Positions 25,642-33,386 of a stretch of 64,000 nt of DNA are shown here, in pieces. This stretch comes from Microvenator marinus (GTDB taxonomy: Bacteria > Myxococcota_A > Bradymonadia > Bradymonadales > Bradymonadaceae). Positions within the stretch are counted from its first letter, which is position 1. Each line of letters starts with the position of its first letter. The position numbers were made by a program, and so were the translations under genes. Where the stretch lies: positions 2,132,001-2,196,000 of the forward strand of contig NZ_CP042467.1 in assembly GCF_007993755.1 (NCBI RefSeq), written 5' to 3'. The notes below the pieces were generated by a model. The model saw only the letters and a program-made list of their open reading frames with translations, did no database searches and had not been told where the DNA came from.

Positions 25642-26465
25642 TGCGATACTTACTCTTGATTCTCTTGCTCTCAGGATGTGCGGACAATGTGACCCCACCG
25701 GTGTCTATCGCGCCGTGGGATGGGGATGCCCCTGCAACGCCCGAGTGCCTCCCCAACCTTGACGGGAGGATTGATGCCGATGAGCTAGCACCCGGATTTG
25801 GAGTACCAGCGAATTTTGTGGTTAACGCCCCTGGTACGACCGTTGAGCTCGATCTCAACGGATTGCGCGACGCTTCAGGAGCGCGGGTTTGGGACTTTAG
25901 AGGAGTCTCGCAAAGTGACCGAGAGCTACAAGTTCAGGCTCAGACCGTGGAAGGAACGTGGTTCGAGTCTGAGTTTCCAGGCGCCCAATTCACAACACCT
26001 CTTGACCCTCGTGGTGTGGAACTCGGAGTTTATTCACACTCAGACAACGGACTCTTTTTGCACGGGTTCGTAAGCAGCGATCCCGAGAGCAACACCTTGA
26101 CCCAGATGCGCTACACCGAGCCGCTGCTCCTCTACCCATTTCCGCTCGAAAATGGTGATGAGTGGATATCAGTCGGTGAGGTCGTCAATGGCCAGTTTCG
26201 AGGACTGCCGTATGCGGGTCGCGATACCTATACCTCGGTGGTTGCTGAGACCGGCGAGGTCTGGCTGGACTCGATCGAGTTTACCGATGTCCTTCAGGTC
26301 AAGACACTCGTGCAGGTGCAACCGGCTGTCGGAGCATCCACAAGCAGGGTGCAGGTCTCATGGCTTTTCGAATGTTTTGGAGAGGTGGTTCGCGCGGCCA
26401 GCGAAGATGGCGAAACCGACCTAGATTTCTCAAGAGCTAGCGAGTTTAGACGATTAGGTTTTTGA
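25641..26465 (+). CDS. Lipoprotein B of PhaR-linked envelope operon (paralogue of A)
   Basis: This 274-residue lipoprotein has a very short signal peptide with lipobox LSGC (Cys13). It lacks the long acidic linker of A but shares its layout: C-L-P-N-L-D-G-R-I at residues 36-44, a central VWDF/E-x2-W-F-x-S-[AE]-F-P region, WLFECFGE, and the ending SEFRRLGF. The ATG at 25641 overlaps the barrel gene stop (TGATG); an opening to 25626 would lack a signal peptide. It ends two bases before a perfect PhaR-type operator. The duplicated lipoproteins flanking the hydrolase and barrel suggest a complex with two homologous subunits. Confidence 0.75.
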   Translation: MRYLLLILLLSGCADNVTPPVSIAPWDGDAPATPECLPNLDGRIDADELAPGFGVPANFVVNAPGTTVELDLNGLRDASGARVWDFRGVSQSDRELQVQAQTVEGTWFESEFPGAQFTTPLDPRGVELGVYSHSDNGLFLHGFVSSDPESNTLTQMRYTEPLLLYPFPLENGDEWISVGEVVNGQFRGLPYAGRDTYTSVVAETGEVWLDSIEFTDVLQVKTLVQVQPAVGASTSRVQVSWLFECFGEVVRAASEDGETDLDFSRASEFRRLGF

Positions 26466-26467
26466 TT

Positions 26468-26486
26468 CATGTTGCAGTGCAACATG
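26468..26486. promoter_or_regulatory. PhaR-type operator, copy 6
   Basis: CATGTTGCAGTGCAACATG is a perfect 19-bp palindrome, the longest in the set. It lies directly after lipoprotein B and 44 bases before the PhaE-like/phasin-like gene, so it likely controls the PhaE-like - acyl-CoA synthetase - phaC2 operon. Confidence 0.82.
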
Positions 26487-26529
26487 AAACTCATTATGGT
26501 CCTTTATGACCAAAAGCAAAGGAGACTTT

Positions 26530-26811
26530 ATGATGTGGCAAATGTGGAAAAAAGGATTCGATCAGTGGGAAGCAACAACGGCCAAATACCTCGAAGAGGT
26601 GATTCGAAACCCTGCCGTACTAAAGGCTTCCGGAGACATGCTCAATGGCTCCATGAAGACCAAAGCACAAACCGAGAAGTTCATGTCTCAGTGGTGGTCC
26701 ATGATGGGCCTTCCAACGCGCACCGATCAGGAGCGTACCCTCCACGCGCTCAACCAGCTTCAAAGCCGTATTCTCGACCTTGAGGAGAAACTCGAAGCAC
26801 GCGGTGAGTAA
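26530..26811 (+). CDS. Small PhaE-like/phasin-like protein
   Basis: This 93-residue protein is rich in Trp/Met/Lys at the N-terminus (MMWQMWKKGFDQWEATT) with a C-terminal coiled coil (LHALNQLQSRILDLEEKLEA). This resembles the C-terminal region of PhaE subunits and PHA-granule phasins, which activate short PhaC. Start at ATG 26530 with AAAGGAG five bases before it. It is followed two bases after its stop by the acyl-CoA synthetase and then phaC2. It likely partners PhaC2 in the same way that the phasin at 20126 partners PhaC1. The function is inferred from context and composition. Confidence 0.72.
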   Translation: MMWQMWKKGFDQWEATTAKYLEEVIRNPAVLKASGDMLNGSMKTKAQTEKFMSQWWSMMGLPTRTDQERTLHALNQLQSRILDLEEKLEARGE

Positions 26812-26813
26812 TC

Positions 26814-28541
26814 ATGGACATTACGCCCTATCTCGACCTTAGAATCGCACCACGAGCCGTATTCGATAGCCTGCCAGAGAGGCGTGCCCGCCCGAGGTTT
26901 ATGGTGCCAGACGGCAAGGACTGGCGCGCTGTGACTTGGCAAGCCTTTGCCGAACAGATTCAGGCTATCGGCACCTACCTGATGCTTGGACTCGGTCAAG
27001 AGAGCGGCGTTAAACCCGGCGAACGATCTGCAATCCTAGCGAATAACCGGGTTGAATGGATTTCCGCGGCCCTTGGAATCCAAGCGGTTGGCGGCGTGAT
27101 GGTTCCCATCTACCCTTCGAGTACCGATGAGCAGATCGGCTACATCGTCGACCATAGCGACACACGGGTGCTCTTTGTGGACTCAGCCGAGCTCTTAGAA
27201 CGGGTTGTCGGCGCGTGGGACGACCTTGGCAGGGTTGAGAAGGTTGTGTTGTTCGACACCGTAGATCTTGGCCAATTGGCGGCCAACCTACGAGCCAAAA
27301 ACCTACGATGCCCAAGCGTCACCGAACTCAGCGCCCGGATTGTGGTTTGGGAGGATGCGATAAGACTAGGGCAGGCGCTCATCGCAGAACGACCGGATGC
27401 ATTCTTCCAGACCATGGAAAAGGTCTCTTTGGACCAAGCCGGTGTGATGCTTTACACCTCGGGAACTACAGGGCCGCCAAAAGGCGTTCCGCTCACGCAC
27501 CGCAATATCGGCGTCAACGGGCGCGACTGGCTTCAATCGAATGCCTCTCTGATCGACGAAAATTCGGTGGATCTTCTCTGGCTTCCGATGAGTCATATCT
27601 TTGGTTTTGGCGAAGCATGCTTGGGGAATTCGTTGGGCTTTACGTCTTACCTTTCAGACCCAGCTACAGTCTTAACTCGACTCCCTGAAGTTCGACCCAA
27701 TGTCTTCATGAGCGTACCCAGGTATTTCGAGAAGCTAGCCCAACTCGCCAGTACCGAACGAGACGCGAAATCACGCTCAAAGAAGTTGGCAGAAATCAGC
27801 GGGGGCAGGTTGAAGTTCTGTCTCTCAGGTGGTGCCGGCCTCAAACGCGAAGTCAAAGAATTCTTCCACGAGTGCGGGCTCCTCATTATCGAAGGCTATG
27901 GACTTACCGAAGCGAGCCCAACTCTGACATTGAACCGTCCGGATGCATTCCGTTTCGATACCGTTGGAAAGCCCCTCCCCTCCGTTGAGATCAGACTTGG
28001 GGAAGACTCCGAGATACTCGCCCGTGGCGAATCCATCTTTGGCGGCTACCACAAGGATCCGAGCGCGACCCGAGACGCTTTTACTCAGGACGGCTGGCTC
28101 AAGACCGGAGATCTTGGCAGATTCACCGACGACGGATTTCTGCAGATCATAGGACGAAAGAAGGAAATCATTGTCACTGCTGGAGGTAAAAACATTGCCC
28201 CTGGTAACATAGAAGTAAAATTTAATGATGACCCCTTTATTGCTCAACTCGTGGTCTTTGGTGACGCAGAGAAATATTTGACAGCCGGTGTCTGGGTCCA
28301 CCCAGAAGCGATCGAAAAGAAGCTCGGCAAGAGCGCGTCACCGGACGAAATCAAAAGCTTCTTAAAACCTAGAATTGAAGCGGTAAACGGCGAGCTAGCG
28401 AAGCATGAGACGATAAAAGACTTTTTGGTTTTCGAGGAGCCACTGAGTGTTGAGAACGGATTCCTTACACCGACACTAAAGGTCAAACGCAACCTGGTCT
28501 ATCAGGAGTTTGGTCCTCGCATTTCTGAGCTCTATAAGTGA
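26814..28541 (+). CDS. Long-chain acyl-CoA synthetase (AMP-forming, FadD/FACS-like)
   Basis: This enzyme activates fatty or hydroxy acids to acyl-CoA using ATP. The 575-residue protein has the AMP-binding P-loop YTSGTTGPPKG at residues 214-224, GYGLTE, the A8-type motif GDLGRFTDDGFLQIIGRKKE and a C-terminal lysine motif (TPTLKVKR). It resembles the long-chain (FAA/FadD15) subgroup with its TxGK-type ending. It sits between a PhaE-like gene and phaC2 with only 2 and 7 bases between genes, so it probably supplies CoA esters to that synthase. The exact chain length or hydroxyl preference is unknown. Confidence 0.9.
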   Translation: MDITPYLDLRIAPRAVFDSLPERRARPRFMVPDGKDWRAVTWQAFAEQIQAIGTYLMLGLGQESGVKPGERSAILANNRVEWISAALGIQAVGGVMVPIYPSSTDEQIGYIVDHSDTRVLFVDSAELLERVVGAWDDLGRVEKVVLFDTVDLGQLAANLRAKNLRCPSVTELSARIVVWEDAIRLGQALIAERPDAFFQTMEKVSLDQAGVMLYTSGTTGPPKGVPLTHRNIGVNGRDWLQSNASLIDENSVDLLWLPMSHIFGFGEACLGNSLGFTSYLSDPATVLTRLPEVRPNVFMSVPRYFEKLAQLASTERDAKSRSKKLAEISGGRLKFCLSGGAGLKREVKEFFHECGLLIIEGYGLTEASPTLTLNRPDAFRFDTVGKPLPSVEIRLGEDSEILARGESIFGGYHKDPSATRDAFTQDGWLKTGDLGRFTDDGFLQIIGRKKEIIVTAGGKNIAPGNIEVKFNDDPFIAQLVVFGDAEKYLTAGVWVHPEAIEKKLGKSASPDEIKSFLKPRIEAVNGELAKHETIKDFLVFEEPLSVENGFLTPTLKVKRNLVYQEFGPRISELYK

Positions 28542-28548
28542 GTAGACG

Positions 28549-29595
28549 ATGATCTCTCGAATATTAAATATCAAGCGCAAGCTCGTTGATGAAAAGGTTC
28601 CTGTCGGCCAAACTCCAGCTGACGTCATATTCTCCGAGAATAAGTGGCGCCTGCTTCGATACAGATCTGAGTCGTCGACCGGAACTCCCGTACTTCTGGT
28701 GCCTTCGCTCATCAACCGTCACTACGTGCTCGACCTTATCCCAGGTAAGAGCTTTGCCGAGTATCTGGTGGAACAGGGGCATGATGTCTTCATCATCGAC
28801 TGGGGAACTCCGGGACGAGAAGACCGATATCTGGAGTTTGAGACATTCGTACAAGACTATATTGGGCGTGCGATACGCAAGGCTTGTCAGGTATCTGGGC
28901 ACCCCAAAATCCACATCCTTGGATATTGTCTTGGTGGCCTGATGACCACCATTCATGCGGCTTTGAACCCTGAACACATCCTTACCCTCACCAATCTTGC
29001 GGCTCCGGTATCCTTTGAGGACGAAGGCCTCCTGAGCGTGTTTAGCCGTGAAGTGCCTCTTGACTTGGAGGCTCTCGTCGCGGCGTTTGGAAACGTACCT
29101 TGGCCGCTGATGCAGTTTGGGTTTCACCTGCTTCGCCCAACCATGACGCTCTCCAAACTGGCCTATATGTGGGAGAAAGCCGAGGACGATGAGTTTCTGG
29201 ATGGTTTCTTCGCGATCGAAACCTGGGGTAACGATAATGTGAGTTTCCCAGGGCAAGCCTTCCTGACCTATATCAACACGCTCTACAGGCAGAATCAGCT
29301 GATTCGCGGCGAGTATCACGTACGCGGCCGGGCGGTAGAATTGGCCCAGATTCAATGCCCCCTTTTGAACATTGTCTTTAAGCACGACAATATTGTGCCC
29401 GCCGAGTCTGCCGCAGTTTTGAACGAGGTCGTGAGTTCCGAAGACAAGACGCTTCTTGAGATCAACGGGGGCCACGTGGGTGCTGTGGTTTCAAGAAAGG
29501 CCTCCACAACGCTTTGGCCGGTCGTTTCTCAATGGTGGAGAGCCCATGATCAGAATGAGAGCGAAGAGTGCCCAACCCTTCTGATGCACGGCTAA
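28549..29595 (+). CDS. phaC: Polyhydroxyalkanoate synthase, second short paralogue
   Basis: This is a 348-residue PhaC with nucleophile Cys127 in GYCLGG, Asp280 (KHDNIVP) and His309 (GGHVGAV); the SLINRHYVLDL and HDVFIIDWG segments agree with the first PhaC, which it resembles throughout. It lacks the basic C-terminal tail of PhaC1 and has a different N-terminus. It is seven bases downstream of the acyl-CoA synthetase, so it probably uses hydroxyacyl-CoA formed from free acids. Two short synthases in one locus are unusual, and they may differ in substrate or form a hetero-oligomer. Confidence 0.92.
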   Translation: MISRILNIKRKLVDEKVPVGQTPADVIFSENKWRLLRYRSESSTGTPVLLVPSLINRHYVLDLIPGKSFAEYLVEQGHDVFIIDWGTPGREDRYLEFETFVQDYIGRAIRKACQVSGHPKIHILGYCLGGLMTTIHAALNPEHILTLTNLAAPVSFEDEGLLSVFSREVPLDLEALVAAFGNVPWPLMQFGFHLLRPTMTLSKLAYMWEKAEDDEFLDGFFAIETWGNDNVSFPGQAFLTYINTLYRQNQLIRGEYHVRGRAVELAQIQCPLLNIVFKHDNIVPAESAAVLNEVVSSEDKTLLEINGGHVGAVVSRKASTTLWPVVSQWWRAHDQNESEECPTLLMHG

Positions 29596-29688
29596 AACTC
29601 GTCCATAGCCTCAAGCTGAGGACCTGTTCTCGACTTATCTTAGCAATCGGCGCCATTGAACTTTTCCGGAATTCGTTTTTGTCATTTC

Positions 29689-29703
29689 CAAAGAAATTCT
29701 TTG
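29689..29703. promoter_or_regulatory. Operator-like palindrome upstream of lipoprotein gene
   Basis: CAAAGAAATTCTTTG is a perfect 15-bp palindrome around one base, 35 bases before the lipoprotein ATG at 29739. It differs from the PhaR sites. The AT-rich surroundings could make it an operator or part of a promoter. No cognate regulator is visible. Confidence 0.4.
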
Positions 29704-29738
29704 CTTTAGAATTGAGGATTCCAAATTAGGAGTCCTGT

Positions 29739-30299
29739 ATGAAATTGTTGACCTTGCTGGTTCTCTCAAGCCTAGCCCTTTTTTCAACCAGCTGCGGCGA
29801 TGATGAAGCCCTTTTCACGTCTGGCCAAGTATCCGTAAAACTAAACCTCAAAGAAGGTGATGTGGTTTCTGAGCGACTCGAAGACCGCAAGAATATCTCA
29901 ACCGAGTCTTCTAATCCATACGGGGCGTTCCTGAACGAAGTGGACCGCACATTTGGTGACTCGCCACGAGAGATTCGAGTGGAAGAAGTCAGTATTGAGA
30001 TCAGCGAAACGAAAGATGATGTAGCGACCTTCGCAGACCTATGGCCTCAGGAGTTTGAGGTGTTCTTCGCGGCCGATGATTCGGTTTCGGGCTACACGAT
30101 TGCGACCGCCAGCTCCGCGACCAACGTTGGGCCAATTACGATGACCTTGGACGAAAATGTGAACCGCCAGGAAGTACAAGACCTGCTCAACTCCGGAAAT
30201 TTTCGGGTGGGAGTGCGGGGCAACACCGAACAGACCTCATCCGCCAAGTTCGATACCACGTTGAACATCACAACTGCCTTCGGCGTCTACGAACGATAA
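29739..30299 (+). CDS. Small lipoprotein of unknown function
   Basis: This 186-residue protein has a clear lipoprotein signal (lipobox STSC, Cys19) followed by GDDEA. The rest is rich in acidic residues and beta-type segments, with no family I recognise. Start supported by TAGGAG seven bases upstream. It is monocistronic as far as can be seen: the gene on its right (the CNT transporter) is convergent, 13 bases away. The Asp after Cys19+1 (CGDD) gives Gly at +2, so it may be outer-membrane sorted. Confidence 0.7.
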   Translation: MKLLTLLVLSSLALFSTSCGDDEALFTSGQVSVKLNLKEGDVVSERLEDRKNISTESSNPYGAFLNEVDRTFGDSPREIRVEEVSIEISETKDDVATFADLWPQEFEVFFAADDSVSGYTIATASSATNVGPITMTLDENVNRQEVQDLLNSGNFRVGVRGNTEQTSSAKFDTTLNITTAFGVYER

Positions 30300-30312
30300 G
30301 TTCGTCTTGGGC

Positions 30313-31563
30313 TCAGAGGCTCACGAGTCCGGCGTGAGCCAGCACGCCTATGAGGGCGCCCGTCGAACACGTGGCGAGCGTGCCGGTGAGGATGGCTCTG
30401 AAGCTGAGGGCGGCGACTTCCTTACGCCTCTCTGGGATAATGGCGTCCAACCCACCCACCAAGATGCCCAGACTTCCGAGGTTAGCAAAACCGCACATCG
30501 CGTAGACCATGATGACGCGGCTCGTCTCACTCAGCCCGGCGCCCGAAGTTGATGCGAAGTTCAGATACGCCACGAACTCATTGAGTACGGTCTTGGTCCC
30601 CATGAGCTCAGCCGCGACCATGACTTCCTTGGCCGGAATGCCCATCAACCACACGATTGGCGCAAACACCCAGGCCACCATTCTCTCGAGCGTCAACTCC
30701 CCCGGAAGTAGTCCCAGACCTGCGTTGAAGAAATGAACCAAGGCGAAAAGCACGATGATTGTCGCCGCGATCTGGAGGCACATTTCGAGCCCTTCGCGCG
30801 TTCCACGCATGAGTGCGTCCATGGTGCTCTGAGACTCAACCTTGATCTCCATTTTTTCTTCGGACTCCGCACCAATTTCGCCGGGCAAATGGAGGTGTGC
30901 CATGAGCAATGCTGCGGGAATACTCACTGCGGAAGCCACAAGGATATGGCCCATTGCGTTCGGCAACACGGGCTCGAGCACGGAGGCATAAAGCACCATC
31001 ACTGTCCCAGCCACCGTTGCCATCGCGCAAGTCATCAGGGCCAAGAGTTCCGACGATCTCATTTTTTGAAGGTAGGGCTTCACAATAAGTGGTGCCTCGA
31101 TGATTCCAAGAAAGAGCGTGGAAGACGCGGAAAAACCAAGTGGGCCACTGATACCCATCACGCGTTTGAGCAGCCACGCAAAGCCCGCCACGACCCGTTG
31201 CAAGACTCCCCAATGAAAGAGAACCGCCGAAATCGCACTCACGACCATGATGAGCGGCAAGACCCGAAATGCCACGATAAACGAGCCTCCCGGGCTTATT
31301 TCCTCGAACGGAAGCGCCGCGCCAGCGAGGTAGCCGAACATGAAGCCTGCAGCCTTTGTGGTGGACTGGTCGAGCGTAAGAACTACCGAGTTCAACGCAG
31401 CCAAGAGGTCCCTGAGCCCTGGAGTGAACACGAAGAGGATGGCGAGCCCAATCTGAAGGCCGAGTGCGCCCAGGGCCAGGCGCCAAGAGACCTGCTTCGA
31501 GCGCGAGCCCAAGACCCAAGCCAAGACTGGGAACACGAGAATACCTAGGAGACTTTGAAACAT
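30313..31563 (-). CDS. CNT-family nucleoside transporter (NupC-like)
   Basis: This is a concentrative nucleoside transporter of 416 residues, which imports nucleosides with H+ or Na+. About nine to ten hydrophobic helices are visible, with the family's GISGPLGFSASSTLFLGIIEAPL-type region (the core GxSxxxFxGxxEAPL) near residue 140-160 and FANLGSLGI near 370. The start overlaps the end of the upstream kinase gene by 19 bases. The gene order MTAP-like phosphorylase, kinase, transporter predicts uptake and breakdown of nucleosides or methylthioadenosine. Family call is firm; substrate is inferred. Confidence 0.9.
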   Translation of the reverse strand: MFQSLLGILVFPVLAWVLGSRSKQVSWRLALGALGLQIGLAILFVFTPGLRDLLAALNSVVLTLDQSTTKAAGFMFGYLAGAALPFEEISPGGSFIVAFRVLPLIMVVSAISAVLFHWGVLQRVVAGFAWLLKRVMGISGPLGFSASSTLFLGIIEAPLIVKPYLQKMRSSELLALMTCAMATVAGTVMVLYASVLEPVLPNAMGHILVASAVSIPAALLMAHLHLPGEIGAESEEKMEIKVESQSTMDALMRGTREGLEMCLQIAATIIVLFALVHFFNAGLGLLPGELTLERMVAWVFAPIVWLMGIPAKEVMVAAELMGTKTVLNEFVAYLNFASTSGAGLSETSRVIMVYAMCGFANLGSLGILVGGLDAIIPERRKEVAALSFRAILTGTLATCSTGALIGVLAHAGLVSL

Positions 31564-32525
31564 CCGATGCCCTCGACAATGGCTCTTTCTGCCATCGCCT
31601 TTGCGGTTTTGATATCCGCTAATGACGCATTTTCAAAAAGATATCCACTTCGAAAAGGTCCGATAGCGCGAGCCAAAATCTCAAACCCAAAATGTATATT
31701 GGCGGCCTTGAAGTTCTCGGCCTGCCAGCTAAAGACTTCGAAGTAGGCATCAGTGAGTTCAGCTGCAAACTCCTCGACGGGGGCCGAATTCTCGGAGCAA
31801 AGAGCCCACATCCGAAGGTGCGCCAAGAGATGAGCAAGGTCCTGTTCTGGAAAGCCCCAGTGAGCAAACTCAAGGTCAATGACTCCCCACGAATCACCGT
31901 TCAGAAGCAGTGACGCGGGCCAAAGATCGCCCAAAATCATGCACTCGCCTGCACACCCCGAAAACCGCGACGCTACCCACTCCGCGGGCTCATCAAACCG
32001 AGGATCGTCCAGCATGGCAGCCAGTCCTCGATACTGAACCTCCGAGCGCACCTTTTGGATAGCAGTGTTGTCAATGCGCCCCGCAAATTCTTCTCGGCGC
32101 TCCGAGACCGACGACCTGGCATGCAGCGTGCCGAGCCAACCGCCGAGAGTTCGCCCATGACCCTTCAATCGGCTCACATAATCTTCGTCCGCGAGAATTT
32201 CGGCAAGGCCACGGCCTTGTACAAAACTCATGAGGAAGGTGCTCTGAGGGCGGTCATGGACTAGGACTTCTGGCCAATGCACACCGTTGGGCAATTCCAA
32301 TTCCCCCAATATCTTCAAGGCCTCCACTTCAACGTCCATGCGCGAAATTGGGAGATCAATCTCCGGGTTGGTCGCAAGATGTGGGGCGGCATGTTTCAAA
32401 ACCAGCACCCGGTCCGGACACACCACCTTGAAGACCTGATTTACGAGTCCCCCAGAGAGAGGGTCGATTCGGTCAACGGGACCACCCAAGTGGTCTCGAA
32501 GCCATTGTTCAGGGTCAAAACTCAT
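31545..32525 (-). CDS. APH-fold kinase-like protein (altered catalytic loop)
   Basis: This 326-residue protein has an aminoglycoside-phosphotransferase/methylthioribose-kinase type fold. An LSGGLVNQVFKV nucleotide loop (23-34) and VLVLKH with Lys44 are visible, and DLEFA (217-221) is the DxE/D metal motif. The catalytic loop reads LGDLWPAS: Asp200 is kept, but the preceding His of HGD is Leu198 and the usual Asn is Ser205. The gene follows an MTAP-family phosphorylase and precedes a nucleoside transporter, so methylthioribose or ribose 1-phosphate handling is plausible, but activity is uncertain. The ATG at 32525 is chosen; a GTG at 32531 directly abuts the upstream stop. Confidence 0.72.
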   Translation of the reverse strand: MSFDPEQWLRDHLGGPVDRIDPLSGGLVNQVFKVVCPDRVLVLKHAAPHLATNPEIDLPISRMDVEVEALKILGELELPNGVHWPEVLVHDRPQSTFLMSFVQGRGLAEILADEDYVSRLKGHGRTLGGWLGTLHARSSVSERREEFAGRIDNTAIQKVRSEVQYRGLAAMLDDPRFDEPAEWVASRFSGCAGECMILGDLWPASLLLNGDSWGVIDLEFAHWGFPEQDLAHLLAHLRMWALCSENSAPVEEFAAELTDAYFEVFSWQAENFKAANIHFGFEILARAIGPFRSGYLFENASLADIKTAKAMAERAIVEGIGCFKVS

Positions 32526-32531
32526 GAACAC

Positions 32532-33323
32532 TCAGAACGTGTAGATGGAGTTCTTGTACTGAACCGGATACGCGTTGTCCATGAACTCGAACACGATGTC
32601 CTTAAAGACCTGACGTGCCGCGACCAACGATGCCTCGACCCCTTCGGAATCAGGGTTTGGGATATCGGGATGAGAGTATTTATGACCCACGACCAGTCCG
32701 GCGCATGGAATCTGGAGTTCGTTCGCGAGTACAAGCTCCGGCCCTACCGACATGGAGTTCACTTGTGCCCCCCAAAGCGCCCACATTCGGTTTTCCGCGG
32801 GCGTCTTGGTCCTGGGTCCACCTACGTATCCAAACACCACACGATGCGCCTCGTGTCCGGTCTTCTCATTGATGAGTGAGGCGCAAAAACCGCTGAGTTC
32901 GTGAGAGACGATACCTTCCTCGAGCACTAGATGACCGCCTTGACCTGGTTCTACAAACATCGTGCACGCACTCCCGTCCGGAAGGCGATTTTCGGGCATC
33001 AAGAGGTCATCAATGACGAGCGGCGTGTTGATCGGAATCTTGGAATCCAAGACCCCAACGGAGCTCGTCACAAGCAAGGCGCCCACGCCAAGCTGCGCCA
33101 GAGCCGCCGCATTCGCCCTGTAGTTGATTTGATGAGGCAAAGTGCTGTGTGGCACCCCGTGACGAAACAAAACGTAAGCAGGTGGCCCTGAGACCCTCTC
33201 TCGTTGGAAAAGGAGCACATTGCCGAACGACGTCTGCACGTTGATCGGAATGAGCTCTCCCTCAAGCCCTTCGTAAAACGCGCTCCCAAGAATGACTCCG
33301 ACACTTTTTTGTACGTCTTGCAT
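32532..33323 (-). CDS. MTAP/purine nucleoside phosphorylase family protein
   Basis: This enzyme would split 5'-methylthioadenosine (or a related nucleoside) with phosphate. The 263-residue protein shows VGVILGSAF near the start, FRHGVPHSTLPHQINYRAN (the RHG...PH..NYRAN signature), SSVGVLD, and GPRTKTPAE, all family hallmarks. First gene of the operon with the APH-fold protein and CNT transporter, each within a few bases or overlapping. A short region follows before the divergent DUF2867-like gene. Substrate choice between MTA, inosine and others cannot be read directly. Confidence 0.87.
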   Translation of the reverse strand: MQDVQKSVGVILGSAFYEGLEGELIPINVQTSFGNVLLFQRERVSGPPAYVLFRHGVPHSTLPHQINYRANAAALAQLGVGALLVTSSVGVLDSKIPINTPLVIDDLLMPENRLPDGSACTMFVEPGQGGHLVLEEGIVSHELSGFCASLINEKTGHEAHRVVFGYVGGPRTKTPAENRMWALWGAQVNSMSVGPELVLANELQIPCAGLVVGHKYSHPDIPNPDSEGVEASLVAARQVFKDIVFEFMDNAYPVQYKNSIYTF

Positions 33324-33386
33324 CTCTATGAACTACCCCAACTCGTTCACTTGTAAAAGCGGGGCTGGGTGCGTATTAGCATCACT

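Noticed and set aside
29609-29621. CCTCAAGCTGAGG as a terminator for phaC2
   Set aside because: The stem has only five pairs and no T-run follows.
30733-31548. 271-codon plus-strand frame opposite the CNT transporter
   Set aside because: The His/Arg-rich product is typical of antisense reading of a membrane protein gene.
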